Positions 25,278 to 33,968 of a stretch of DNA of 64,000 nt are shown one piece after another. This DNA comes from Streptomyces sp. HM190 (GTDB lineage: Bacteria; Actinomycetota; Actinomycetes; Streptomycetales; Streptomycetaceae). The position numbers and the translations under genes are program-made. The DNA lies in NCBI RefSeq assembly GCF_009857135.1, contig NZ_CP047318.1:1922001-1986000 (forward strand), in the 5' to 3' direction. Numbering within the stretch: the first letter of the stretch is position 1; each line of letters opens with the position of its first letter. The notes beneath the pieces are model-generated. The model was not told the DNA's origin. It saw nothing but the letters and a program-made list of their open reading frames with translations, and ran no database searches.

Positions 25278-26750
25278 TTACCGCTTCTGCCGCTTCCAGG
25301 GGCCGGTGATGGCCAGCAGGATGCCCGGCGTCTGGATGTTGGCGTACAGGGTCTTTCCGTCGGGCGAGAAGGTGACGCCGGCGAACTCGCTGTACTCCGG
25401 CTCCTCCTCGGTGCCGATGTTCAGGTCGTTGCGGGCGATCGGATACGTACGGCCGCTGTCGGTGGCGCCGAACAGGTGCTGGACGCCCTCGCCGTCCTCG
25501 GCGATGACGATGCCGCCGTAGGGGGAGACGGTGATGTTGTCGGGGCCGTCGAGGGCGCCGTCGGCGGACGGGGCCGGGTTCACGCCGAGCAGGACCTTCA
25601 GGGTGAGGGTGCGGCGTTTGGGGTCGTAGAACCAGACCTGGCCGTCGTGCGCGGCACCGGGGCTCTCCGCGCGGGCGTACGAGGAGACGATGTAGGCGCC
25701 GCCGTCGCCCCACCACATGCCCTCCAGCTTGCGGGCACGGGTGATCTCGTCGAACTGCTTGCGCACGGCGACGGTCCGCGCGTCCCGGTCGGGGACGTCG
25801 ACCCAGTCGACGCCGTAGACGGTGCCGACCCTGGTGGCGCGGGAGAGGTCGTCGACGAAACGGCCGCCGGAGTCGTAGCACTTGGGTGCCTGGAGGACTC
25901 CCGCGTCGTCGGCGAGGGTCCGGAACCTGCGGGGACCGTAGGTGAAGCCCTTCGGCGGGGTCCAGCGGTAGAGGAGGCCGTTGGGGCCGGAGGCGTCCTC
26001 GGTGAGGTAGGCGTGGCCGCGCCGGGGGTCGATGACGACGGCCTCGTGGTCGTAACGGCCGAAGAACTTCAGGGGCTTCGGGTCGCGGTTGGCGCGCCGG
26101 TCGCAGGGATCGACCTCGAAGACGTAGCCGTGGTCCTTGGTCATGCCGTTGACGCCGGCCCGGTCGGAGTTCTCCTCGCAGGTGAGCCAGGTGCCCCACG
26201 GGGTGCTGCCGCCCGCGCAGTTGGTGGAGGTGCCCGCGATGCCCACCCACTCGGCGACCCGGCCGTCGGGGCGGACCTCCACGACCGTGCAGCCGCCGGA
26301 CGCGGCGGGGTCGTACACGAGCCCCTCGGTGAGCGGCACCGGGTACGGCCAGTTGGCGCGGGGTCCCTTCAGTTCGTGGTTGTTGACGAGCAGGGTGGTG
26401 CCCCGGGGGCCGGGGAACGCGGCGGTGCCGTCGTGCTTGCCCGGGGTGAACTCCCCGGACTCCAGTCGGGTCCGCCCGCTGTGGGTGAGGATCCGGTACG
26501 TGAACCCGGCCGGCAGCGCGAGGATCCCCTCGGGGTCGGGGACGAGGGGCCCGTAGCCGACCCCGCCGTGCCGGTGCGCCCCCCGGCCGTCGGAGGCGTC
26601 GGGGTCGGCGCCGTCCGTGTGGTGCGCGGCGGTGTCCGTCGCCGCGAGGGCGTTCGGCGCGGTGGCGAGGGCGCCCACGGTGCCGGCCAGCGCGACACCG
26701 GCGCCGGTGGCCGCGGATCGACTGGCGAAGTCCCTGCGGGTGAGCGACAT
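25278..26750 (-). CDS. phoX: PhoX-family (DUF839) alkaline phosphatase, Tat-exported
   Basis: 490 aa. The Tat signal MSLTRRDFASRSAATGAGVA (RRDF) ends near ANALAA. The PhoX propeller is marked by LVNNHELKGP, NCAGGSTPWGTWLTCEEN, RYDHEAVVIDP, EGMWWGDGGAYIVSSYAR and DNITVSPYGGIVIAEDG, which supply Ca2+/Fe ligands in characterised PhoX. It releases phosphate from organic esters outside the cell. AGGAGA precedes ATG 26750. A PHO-box-like repeat lies about 90 bp upstream, implying PhoR-PhoP control. Confidence 0.9.
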   Translation of the reverse strand: MSLTRRDFASRSAATGAGVALAGTVGALATAPNALAATDTAAHHTDGADPDASDGRGAHRHGGVGYGPLVPDPEGILALPAGFTYRILTHSGRTRLESGEFTPGKHDGTAAFPGPRGTTLLVNNHELKGPRANWPYPVPLTEGLVYDPAASGGCTVVEVRPDGRVAEWVGIAGTSTNCAGGSTPWGTWLTCEENSDRAGVNGMTKDHGYVFEVDPCDRRANRDPKPLKFFGRYDHEAVVIDPRRGHAYLTEDASGPNGLLYRWTPPKGFTYGPRRFRTLADDAGVLQAPKCYDSGGRFVDDLSRATRVGTVYGVDWVDVPDRDARTVAVRKQFDEITRARKLEGMWWGDGGAYIVSSYARAESPGAAHDGQVWFYDPKRRTLTLKVLLGVNPAPSADGALDGPDNITVSPYGGIVIAEDGEGVQHLFGATDSGRTYPIARNDLNIGTEEEPEYSEFAGVTFSPDGKTLYANIQTPGILLAITGPWKRQKR

Positions 26751-26839
26751 GCTGTCTCCTGCGTGCGGTGGGAGGCGTGCGAGGGGAGGACCGTGGAGGG
26801 GGGCGGACCGAAGCTTCGCGCCGCACTGTCCCGCCCTCG

Positions 26840-26857
26840 CCTGAACGCGCGTTGAAC
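26840..26857 (-). promoter_or_regulatory. PHO-box-like direct repeat upstream of phoX
   Basis: On the minus strand GTTCAAC (26857-26851) and GTTCAGG (26846-26840) are spaced at the 11-bp period of Streptomyces PhoP direct-repeat units (consensus GTTCACC). Confidence 0.6.
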
Positions 26858-26920
26858 ACCGCGGGAGGAGTCGGAGGACCGGGGTTGTCGGGTGAGTACC
26901 GGTGGGGGCGGGCGGGGGTC

Positions 26921-27043
26921 GTTCGCGCAGTTCCCCGCGCCCCTGAGAAGCGACGGGCGCTGCGCCTCGTGCTTTTCGGGGGGAGGGCGGGCCGCGGGCC
27001 CACTCCAGAGGCGCGGGGTGGTGACACACGCGGCTCCGCCGCG
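26921..27043 (-). repeat. Dispersed GC-rich intergenic repeat, copy B
   Basis: This occupies much of the 390-bp gene-free gap 26751-27140. On the plus strand it begins CGCGCAGTTCCCCGCGCCCC and ends CGCGGCTCCGCCGCG. Those are the reverse complements of the right and left ends of copy A (11980-12141). The core also shares GGGGGGAGGGCGGGCCGCGGG. No coding potential is evident beyond GC-driven frames. Confidence 0.7.
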
Positions 27044-27140
27044 GGGGCGCGATCAGCCCCCGTCCGCCCGCACGCGCCCCCATCCGCCCGCACTCACCCG
27101 ACGAACCCGCGTCCCCGGGCCACACGGCGCCCGGCAGCCG

Positions 27141-28715
27141 TCACTCCCCCTTCTGCGACCGCGCCTTGAACGCCGCCTTCCGTGCCTCCTTCGCCACCCG
27201 CTTGTCGGGATGGATCCGCCCCATCGCCTCCAGCACATCCGCCGTGGCCGGATGCCCCACCCGCCACGCCGCGTCGAAGAACCCCCGGTGCTGCTGGGCG
27301 AGCCCCTCCACCAGCCCCCGCAGCTCCGCCGAGTTCCCCTCGGCCGCCAGTTGCGCGGCCACCGTGTCGATGGTCAGCCAGAACACCATCTCCTCGGACG
27401 GTGGCGGCACCTCGGCCGCTCCCCGCTCGGTGAGCCACACCCGGGCGAGCCCGCCCAGTTCCGCGTCGTCGAGCACCTCCCGCAGCGCGGGCTCCGCGGC
27501 GGCGCCCACCAGGGACAGCGCCTGCTGGCAGCGCAGCCGCCGCAACGGCGCCCCCTGGTCGGCCCCCCGGGCGGCGGCGAGCAACTCGCGTGCGGCGGCC
27601 AGCGGTTCATGGCGGGCCAGCCACTGCTCGGTCTCGGCGAGGGCCGCCCCCGGCGGGTACTCGGCGGTGCCGTCGAGCAGGACGTCCGCGCCCTTGTCGG
27701 CGAGGTCCCCCACGGCGGGGGCCACGAGCCCCGCCTCCTGGAGGCGCGCCCGCATCCCGTACAGCCCGAGCGGGGTGAGCCGCACCATGCCGTACCGGGT
27801 GACATCGGTGTCGTCGACGACCGGAGCGTCCCCGGTGCCCTCGGCGGTCGCGGTGTCGCCCGCGGCCGCGTCCTCCTCGGTGTCCCTCATGAGAGCCTCG
27901 TCCACCGGCTGGTACTCCACCAGACCGACCGGCTCCAGCACCCGGAACTGGTCGTCGAGCCGCATCATCGCGTCCGACACCTGCTCCAGGACGTCGTTGG
28001 TGGGCTCCCCCATGTCGTCAGGCACGATCATCGACGCGGCGAGGGCGGGCAGCGGCACCGGCCCGTCGCCGGGTCCGTCCTCGCTGACGGTGAGGAGGTA
28101 GAGGTTGCCGAGCACCCCGTCGAGGAACTCCGCCTCGGCGTCGGGGTCCCAGTCCAGTTCGGCGAAACCGATCTCGCCGCCGGACTCCATGGCGTCGACG
28201 AGGCCGTCGAGTTCGGGCACGCTCGCATCGGCCAGCGCGGCGTCCAGTGCGCCGAGCCACACGGTGAGGACGTCGCGGGGCGCGCCGGAGGTGAGGAGCG
28301 CGAGCGCGTCACCAGTCCTGACCGCGCTCCCCTCCTCGCCCTGGTCCTGGCCCTCGTCCTGGTCCTGGTCGTGGTCGTGGTCCACGATCTCGACGAGTCC
28401 GGTGTCGACGGCCACCCGCCACGCCTCGCTCGCCAGCGCCGCCGCCTCCTCGGCGGTGACGCCCTCCGCGCCGCCCCCGGCCACGGTCCCGGTGGCGCCC
28501 CCGGCGGCGGCTGCCCCGCCGGTGAGCCCGAGCGCCTCGGCCGCGGCGGGCAGTTGTTCGTCGACGAGTTCGCCCCCGGCGCCCACCCGCGTCTCCGGCC
28601 CGGCCCAGCGGGCGAGTCGCGCGGCGCGCGAGAGCAGCGGGGTGGCGAGCGCGTCCCGCGCCAGTTCCGCCTCGGAGCGGAGCCGCACCGGCGGCAGTGG
28701 CGAGCTGTCTGACAT
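27141..28715 (-). CDS. Uncharacterised Streptomyces protein
   Basis: 524 aa from ATG 28715 (MSDSSPLPPVRLRSEAELA). No named domain is recognised. It is helical and Ala/Leu-rich, with an acidic His/Asp/Gln tract (DHDHDQDQDEGQDQGEE) near residue 125, a VRLTPLGLYGMRARLQEAGL winged-helix-like segment near 345, and a C-terminal half resembling helical repeats ending in a Lys/Arg-rich tail. No signal peptide or membrane span is evident. It stands alone, divergent from the secreted nuclease gene. Confidence 0.7.
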   Translation of the reverse strand: MSDSSPLPPVRLRSEAELARDALATPLLSRAARLARWAGPETRVGAGGELVDEQLPAAAEALGLTGGAAAAGGATGTVAGGGAEGVTAEEAAALASEAWRVAVDTGLVEIVDHDHDQDQDEGQDQGEEGSAVRTGDALALLTSGAPRDVLTVWLGALDAALADASVPELDGLVDAMESGGEIGFAELDWDPDAEAEFLDGVLGNLYLLTVSEDGPGDGPVPLPALAASMIVPDDMGEPTNDVLEQVSDAMMRLDDQFRVLEPVGLVEYQPVDEALMRDTEEDAAAGDTATAEGTGDAPVVDDTDVTRYGMVRLTPLGLYGMRARLQEAGLVAPAVGDLADKGADVLLDGTAEYPPGAALAETEQWLARHEPLAAARELLAAARGADQGAPLRRLRCQQALSLVGAAAEPALREVLDDAELGGLARVWLTERGAAEVPPPSEEMVFWLTIDTVAAQLAAEGNSAELRGLVEGLAQQHRGFFDAAWRVGHPATADVLEAMGRIHPDKRVAKEARKAAFKARSQKGE

Positions 28716-28887
28716 CGGCGGGGTTCTCCTCGGGGACGAACGACGGTGAGCGGTGTGCGGAACAAGCATCAACGATGGCGAGGCGGGGCCGGTCCGCGCA
28801 CCACCTCGGCAGCCGCTCAGCCTAGACGGATTTCCACCCATGCCGCCCGGTTCATGTAACCGCCAGGAGTCGGACGTGGCCGAAACC

Positions 28888-28945
28888 TTGACAAGTGGCC
28901 TGACCAGGCTGGAGATTGACGCGCGTAGAAACTCACGGGTAGCTA
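28888..28945 (+). promoter_or_regulatory. Candidate promoter(s) of the secreted nuclease/phosphatase gene
   Basis: In the 369-bp divergent gap 28716-29084, TTGACG (28916-28921) and TAGCTA (28940-28945) are 18 bp apart. A second -35-like TTGACA starts at 28888. The rest of the gap holds no gene. Confidence 0.4.
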
Positions 28946-29084
28946 CGGGGGCGAGACCCCGGCCTCCCCTGGGCGCCCCCTCGGGCGCTCCGGCGTTCTA
29001 CGCGCGTCACACCGCCCCACCGGTACCTGGCCACCCCCGTCCACCCTCGTCCCGGCGCCCATGTACGTCCCCGGAGGGATCCCC

Positions 29085-30911
29085 TTGCCGAGCAAGAGAA
29101 CCGCGCGCATCGGCGCGCTGACCGTCGCCGCCCTTTGCTCCACGGTCTCCACCGTGGCCCTGACCTCGCCCGCGGCGGCGGACACCATACGCATCCACGA
29201 CATCCAGGGCACCACGCGAACCTCGCCGCTCGTCGGCCGACAGGTCACCGGTGTCGAGGGCATCGTCACCGGCGTCCGGACCTACGGTTCGTCGCGCGGC
29301 TTCTGGATGCAGGACACCCGGGCGGACGACAGCCCGGCCACGAGCGAGGGCATCTTCGTCTTCACCAGTTCCACGCCGAAGGTCTCCGTGGGCGACGCGG
29401 TCACGGTGTCGGGCACGGTCGGCGAGTTCGTGCCGGGTGGGACTTCGTCCGGAAACCAGTCGGTCACCCAGCTCTCCCGCCCCACCGTCACCGTGGTCTC
29501 CAGCGGCAACGACGTCCCGGCCGCGACCGTGATCGACGCCGCGTCCGTGCCGAAGGCGTACACCCCGGCCGGCGACACCGCCGCGAACGGCTCGGTCAAC
29601 GGGCTCACCCTCGACCCCGCGGCCTACGCCCTGGACTACTACGAGTCCCTGGAGGGCATGAACGTCCAGGTCTCCGACGCCCGGGTGGTCACCGCCAGCA
29701 ACTCCTTCACCGAGCTGTGGGTCACGGTCAAGCCGCGGGAGAACGCCAGCAGGCGCGGCGGCACCGTCTACGGCTCCTACACCTCGCAGAACACGGGAAG
29801 GCTGAAGATCCAGTCGCTGGGCTCGGCCGCCGACTTCCCGACGGCGGACGTGGGCGACGTGCTGAAGGGCGCCACCGCGGGCCCGCTGGACTACAACCAG
29901 TTCGGCGGCTACACGCTCGTCGCCGACAAGCTCGGCACCCTGGAGCAGGGCGGCCTGGAGCGCGAGACGACCCGCAAGCAGGCGCGCGGCGAGCTGGCGG
30001 TGGCGACGTACAACGTCGAGAACCTGGACCCCTCCGACACCACGTTCGCCGCCCACGCGGCCGCGATCGTGAACCACCTGAGGTCGCCCGACATCGTGGC
30101 CCTGGAGGAGATCCAGGACAACAACGGAGCGACGAACGACGGCACGGTCGCCGCCGACCAGACGGTGGGCAAGCTGATCGACGCCATCGCGGCGGCGGGC
30201 GGCCCGACGTACGACTGGCGTTCCATCGACCCGGTCGACCTCGCGGACGGCGGCCAGCCCGGCGGCAACATCCGCCAGGTGTTCCTGTTCAACCCCGAGC
30301 GGGTTTCCTTCACCGACCGAGCGGGCGGCGACGCCACCACCGCGGCCGGGGTGACGAAGGCGTACGGCAAGGCCCGGCTGACGGTCTCGCCCGGTCGTGT
30401 CGACCCGGCGAACGCCGCCTGGACCGACAGCCGCAAGCCGCTCGTCGGCGAGTTCTCCTTCCGCGGCGAGTCGGTGTTCGTCATCGCGAACCACTTCGCG
30501 TCCAAGGGCGGGGACCAGGCGCTGCACTCGCAGTTCCAGCCGCCGGCGCGCAGCTCGGAGGCGCAGCGCCACCTCCAGGCGACCGCGGTGAACACGTTCG
30601 TCAAGGAGATCCTGGCGAAGCAGCGGAACGCGAACGTGATCGCCCTCGGCGACATCAACGACTTCGAGTTCTCCGACACCGCCAAGCTGCTGGAGGACGG
30701 CGGCGTGCTGTGGTCGGCGGTCAAGTCGCTGCCGAAGAGCGAGCGTTACTCCTACGTCTACCAGGGCAACGCGCAGGTCCTCGACCAGATCCTGGTCAGC
30801 CCGTCGATCCGCCGCTCCTGCGCGTTCACGTACGACAGCGTGCACATCAACGCCGAGTTCCACGACCAGATCAGCGACCACGACCCGTCGGTGCTGCGGT
30901 TCCGCCCGTGA
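29085..30911 (+). CDS. Secreted endonuclease/exonuclease/phosphatase-family protein
   Basis: 608 aa. A signal peptide (SKRTARIGALTVAALCSTVS, cleavage near AAA-DT) is followed by an OB-like/LTD domain (about 35-290). The EEP catalytic domain (about 310-608) shows VATYNVENL, IVALEEIQDNNG, IANHFASKG, IALGDINDFEFSD and QISDHDPSVLRF, carrying the Mg2+ and catalytic Glu/Asp/His residues. Relatives are extracellular nucleases, and a phosphate-scavenging role is plausible near phoX. TTG 29085 is chosen because GGAGGG lies 6 bp upstream; ATG 29061 is in frame but spans that ribosome site. Confidence 0.85.
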   Translation: MPSKRTARIGALTVAALCSTVSTVALTSPAAADTIRIHDIQGTTRTSPLVGRQVTGVEGIVTGVRTYGSSRGFWMQDTRADDSPATSEGIFVFTSSTPKVSVGDAVTVSGTVGEFVPGGTSSGNQSVTQLSRPTVTVVSSGNDVPAATVIDAASVPKAYTPAGDTAANGSVNGLTLDPAAYALDYYESLEGMNVQVSDARVVTASNSFTELWVTVKPRENASRRGGTVYGSYTSQNTGRLKIQSLGSAADFPTADVGDVLKGATAGPLDYNQFGGYTLVADKLGTLEQGGLERETTRKQARGELAVATYNVENLDPSDTTFAAHAAAIVNHLRSPDIVALEEIQDNNGATNDGTVAADQTVGKLIDAIAAAGGPTYDWRSIDPVDLADGGQPGGNIRQVFLFNPERVSFTDRAGGDATTAAGVTKAYGKARLTVSPGRVDPANAAWTDSRKPLVGEFSFRGESVFVIANHFASKGGDQALHSQFQPPARSSEAQRHLQATAVNTFVKEILAKQRNANVIALGDINDFEFSDTAKLLEDGGVLWSAVKSLPKSERYSYVYQGNAQVLDQILVSPSIRRSCAFTYDSVHINAEFHDQISDHDPSVLRFRP

Positions 30912-30933
30912 CCCGCTGAGGGTTCCGGGGCTT

Positions 30934-31677
30934 TCAGGGCTGGCTGAACACGCCGTTCAGCCAGCCCTTCCACGCGGTCTCGTCGGCCTCGGCGTCGGCA
31001 CCCGGCGCGAAGTCGTGGACGCTGATGCCGACGGGGTGGCCCCAGTGGTTGCGGCCGAAGAAGCGGATGAGGGCGTCGTCGGTGCGCAGCCCGAGGAAGT
31101 AGGGGTTGCGGTAGTCGACCACCGCGTCCAGGGGCTTCCCGTCGGGCCCCTCCACCTGGACGCGCGCGCCCTCGGCGGTGTCGTCGGCCAGGCCGAGCGC
31201 CCGTGCGACGGCGGTGAACGCGTCGGCGGCCGAGGACGCCTCGGGTCCGTCGAAGGTGGCGAAGGCGGTGACCGGGCGGCCCGCGAAGCGCGTCAGGTAC
31301 TGGCGCAGGGTGTGCAGATAGAAGTCGGTGTGCCGGCCGGCGGCGTCGTACTGGTTGTCCCAGTCGTCGACGAAGATGCCGCTGTGCACGTACCGCACCC
31401 AGGCGCGGCGGCCCTCGTCGCGCGGCTCGATCGTGTAGTCGAGCTGGTTGAGGGTCTGCTGGGAGATGCCCTCGACGTCCTCCACCCGGTTGGTGTAGCG
31501 GTGCGGCGGCTCCCAGGCGACGACCTCGGACCCGAAGGGCCCCGCGCCGCCGGCCCGCGGCTCGGGCGCCTCGGTCGGCCACAGCCAACCACCGGTTCCA
31601 CTGGTGACGGCGTCCCACACCTGCTCGGGCGTGGCATCGACCTCGAACTCGCGGGCGATCTCGAATTCCTTGGACAT
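30934..31677 (-). CDS. SRPBCC-domain protein (AHSA1/polyketide cyclase-like)
   Basis: 247 aa. The N-terminal START-like fold (EIAREFEVDATPEQVWDAVT, GGWLWP) forms a hydrophobic cavity in relatives, and the C-terminal half is less conserved. The ArsR-type regulator lies 15 bp upstream on the same strand, a pairing common for SRPBCC genes in actinomycetes, which suggests co-regulation. The ligand is unknown. Confidence 0.82.
   Translation of the reverse strand: MSKEFEIAREFEVDATPEQVWDAVTSGTGGWLWPTEAPEPRAGGAGPFGSEVVAWEPPHRYTNRVEDVEGISQQTLNQLDYTIEPRDEGRRAWVRYVHSGIFVDDWDNQYDAAGRHTDFYLHTLRQYLTRFAGRPVTAFATFDGPEASSAADAFTAVARALGLADDTAEGARVQVEGPDGKPLDAVVDYRNPYFLGLRTDDALIRFFGRNHWGHPVGISVHDFAPGADAEADETAWKGWLNGVFSQP
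30937..30967. terminator. Convergent terminator inside the SRPBCC 3' end
   Basis: GGGCTGGCTGAAC, loop ACGCC, exact complement: a perfect 13-bp stem. It overlaps the last codons of the minus-strand SRPBCC gene and lies 25 bp after the plus-strand nuclease stop, so one sequence is both codons and terminator. Confidence 0.7.
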
Positions 31678-31692
31678 GGTGGCTCCTGAGTA

Positions 31693-32484
31693 CTACTGGT
31701 GCGATTCGGGGGCGGGCTTCCCGGCCGGGGGTTCGGCCGGGGGCTCGGTCAGGGGCTCGGCCGGGGGCTCGGTCGGGGGTTCGATCGAAAGGTCCGTGGA
31801 GGGCCGGGCCGGGCGGTCGGCCGGAGGATCGGCCAGGCGTCCAACCTCGGCCCCGGTGCCTGCCTCGACGTCGGCCGCACCCTCCGCCGCGGTCCCTGGC
31901 GGACGCGTGATCGTGGGGTGGACGGCGACGACGACGCGGTGCGCCCGGCCGCCCTCGGCGTCGGGGGCGTCGTACTTGCGGATGAGGGCGCTCACCCCGG
32001 CCGTCAGCTCCCGTACGAACGCGGCGCGGTCGGCGGCCGAGGCGAAGGTGACCTCGCCGTCGAGCGCGTAGGTCGCGAGCCGCCGGCGCGCCTTGGCCGC
32101 GCCGGTGATCAGCGACCCGACGTCACGGACGAGCCGGGCGCCGAGGGCGAGCAGCCAGCGCGCCGAGAGCTGGTCCCGGAAGCGGTCCGGGTCCGGCTGC
32201 ACGGCGGCGAGCGCGAGCGGCGAGATCACGTACGACGCGGCGGTCGCCCGCATCAGCCGCTCGGTCACATTGCCCTTGCGGCGCTCCTCCGCCAGCTCGA
32301 CCAGGCCGTGCTGCTCCAGCGCCTTGAGGTGGTAGTTCACCTTCTGGCGGGGCAGCCCGACCTTTCCGGCCAGCATCGCGGCGCTCGCCGGGCCGGCCGC
32401 CAGCTCCGCCAGCAGCCGGGCCCGTACGGGGTCCAGCGACACGGCGGCGGCTTCCGGGTCCTCGATCACGGTGACGTCCCACAT
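31693..32484 (-). CDS. ArsR-type helix-turn-helix regulator with Pro/Glu repeat tail
   Basis: 263 aa. The winged helix (about 15-80) contains LDPVRARLLAEL, LAGKVGLPRQKVNYHLKAL and LVELAEERRKGN. The middle resembles regulators paired with SRPBCC genes. The last about 35 residues are a low-complexity tail of EPPTEPPAEP-type units encoded by short DNA repeats (about 31715-31800). The upstream region has an unusual A-tract (ACTTTTTTTG on the plus strand) for this GC content. Confidence 0.82.
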   Translation of the reverse strand: MWDVTVIEDPEAAAVSLDPVRARLLAELAAGPASAAMLAGKVGLPRQKVNYHLKALEQHGLVELAEERRKGNVTERLMRATAASYVISPLALAAVQPDPDRFRDQLSARWLLALGARLVRDVGSLITGAAKARRRLATYALDGEVTFASAADRAAFVRELTAGVSALIRKYDAPDAEGGRAHRVVVAVHPTITRPPGTAAEGAADVEAGTGAEVGRLADPPADRPARPSTDLSIEPPTEPPAEPLTEPPAEPPAGKPAPESHQ

Positions 32485-32689
32485 GACTCCACGGTCCCAC
32501 CGAAAACTTTTTTTGTCCAGACGGATCGAATGTTCGGCGGGTGCCGCCTTTCAGGCGAACTCGATGTCGACGTGACGGCGACGATGACGGCGCGCCCCGG
32601 TGGCCTCGCGGACCTGCTCGTCGGCCCCCTGCGCGTGATCCGGCTCAACTCGGCGATTCGCGGCCCGATTTCGGGAGACCCGCACGGTC

Positions 32690-32968
32690 ATGGACGAGAA
32701 GCGGTCCGACGCCGCGCAGGCGAACAGGGGGGCGGGAACGGGGAAGGGGACGACGCCGGAGTCGGGGGCAACGAATCTCGCGATCCTCCTCGGCCTGGAG
32801 TTCGACGCCGAGCTGGCCCGCGAACGCGCCATCGTCCAGGGCCGTCCACCCTCGGAGGAGCCGTACGTCGAGCCCCGCGACACCCGCACCTGGCCCCCGC
32901 GCCTCCGGGCCCTGCGGGCGGCGCGGGCCCGGACGACGCCGTCGCGGGACGTCGAGCCGACCGGCTGA
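32690..32968 (+). CDS. Small uncharacterised protein
   Basis: 92 aa starting MDEKRSDAAQANRG. A disordered N-terminus leads to a short conserved-looking core, NLAILLGLEFDAELARERAI, then VEPRDTRTWPPRLRALRAAR. No signal or membrane span. The composition and core look like a real actinomycete small protein, but no function is known. Confidence 0.55.
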   Translation: MDEKRSDAAQANRGAGTGKGTTPESGATNLAILLGLEFDAELARERAIVQGRPPSEEPYVEPRDTRTWPPRLRALRAARARTTPSRDVEPTG

Positions 32969-33019
32969 GGGCGGCGTGCGACGGGCCGGTGGTGGTCCTG
33001 GTGGTGGCCGGTGGTGGTC

Positions 33020-33307
33020 CTAGTGGTGGTAATGGCGCCACACGAAGACGCCGGTCGCCACGACGGCCGCCCCCGCCCCGCCCACGATGACCGCCTCCCG
33101 CGGCAGACGCTCCCGCACGGAGTGCATACGCGCCCGGGCGCGCGCCTTCACATCGGCCTTGCCCGCGAGTTCCTCGACCGTGTCGCCGAGCCGGGACCGG
33201 GTCAGCTCGATCTGCCGGCGGAGTTCATCGGGGCCCTTCGCCCCGATGCTCTCCTTGGTTTCCGCCCACCCCTTCGCACCCCCGGACGCACCCATGGCCA
33301 TCATCAT
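33020..33307 (-). CDS. DUF3618-family membrane-anchored protein
   Basis: 95 aa. The segment GPDELRRQIELTRSRLGDTV is the DUF3618 core, followed by ELAGKADVKARARAR and one C-terminal membrane span (VIVGGAGAAVVATGVFVW). Three successive in-frame ATGs (33307, 33304, 33301) start the frame, and the first overlaps the upstream stop (ATGA). It is coupled to the holin-like gene; such pairs with a DUF1469/holin-X protein are common in actinomycetes. The role is unknown. Confidence 0.8.
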   Translation of the reverse strand: MMMAMGASGGAKGWAETKESIGAKGPDELRRQIELTRSRLGDTVEELAGKADVKARARARMHSVRERLPREAVIVGGAGAAVVATGVFVWRHYHH

Positions 33308-33753
33308 CGCCGTGCCCTTCCCTTGATCTCGTCGACGTCCGCCTTGACGCTGTCGAGCGCCCGTTCCGGTTTGGGCGGGGTCGCCCGCCTGAGCTGGACG
33401 CGCCCGACCACGGCCAGTACCGCCGCGATCACGAACAGCACGCCCATCACGATGAGCGCGGCGGCCCACACGTCCACGACCAGGGAGAACGCCGCGACGG
33501 CGGCGCCGGCCATCGTCATGAACCCGACGTAGGCGACGGCTCCGGCCGCGCCCAGCAGCCCGCCGCCGCGCGCCGCGCGCCGCCCCTTCTCGGCCAGCTC
33601 CTTCTTCGCCAGCGCCATCTCCTGGCGTACGAGCAGGGAGAGCTGTTCGGTGGCCTGTCCCACCAGTTCGCTCACGGAGTGGTGATCCTGCGTGCGCGCC
33701 CGCGCCCCGGATCGCGCGGCTCGGTCCGGCCTGGTTTCAAGGGTCCCGGTCAC
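33304..33753 (-). CDS. Phage holin family/DUF1469 (Holin-X) membrane protein
   Basis: 149 aa with a GTG start. An amphipathic region (SVSELVGQATEQLSLLVRQE) typical of the family is followed by two membrane spans (LLGAAGAVAYVGFMTMAGAA, and AALIVMGVLFVIAAVLAVVG) and a charged tail. The name comes from similarity to holins; there are no phage genes nearby and it is probably an envelope protein. Confidence 0.82.
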   Translation of the reverse strand: MTGTLETRPDRAARSGARARTQDHHSVSELVGQATEQLSLLVRQEMALAKKELAEKGRRAARGGGLLGAAGAVAYVGFMTMAGAAVAAFSLVVDVWAAALIVMGVLFVIAAVLAVVGRVQLRRATPPKPERALDSVKADVDEIKGRARR

Positions 33754-33941
33754 AGTTCCGCCTCCTCACATCTCGGGAGACCCCGAGTACCCGGACCGAC
33801 CCACGCTAGTGCTGTGACCGGAAAGGTTCGCCGGCTCGCGCGGCGATGTGAGCCCGCCGCACGGGTGCACCGAGGCCGCACACCTCCTCCTCGTAGCAAC
33901 GCTTACGCATGCACCGTAGAAGAATTAAGTGGAGCTTCACC

Positions 33942-33968
33942 ATGTGCACGCCGACACTACCCCCATGA
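33942..33968 (+). CDS. Putative 8-codon leader ORF upstream of dapA
   Basis: ATG 33942, preceded by GGAGC, encodes MCTPTLPP and stops at TGA 33966-33968. The stop overlaps the first repeat ATG of dapA (ATGA). It is too short for homology. The ribosome site belongs to this ORF, so dapA may be translated by coupling from it. Confidence 0.45.
   Translation: MCTPTLPP

Noticed and set aside
33304..33753. Prophage, because of the holin-family name
   Set aside because: No other phage gene is nearby; the family is a widespread actinobacterial envelope protein.
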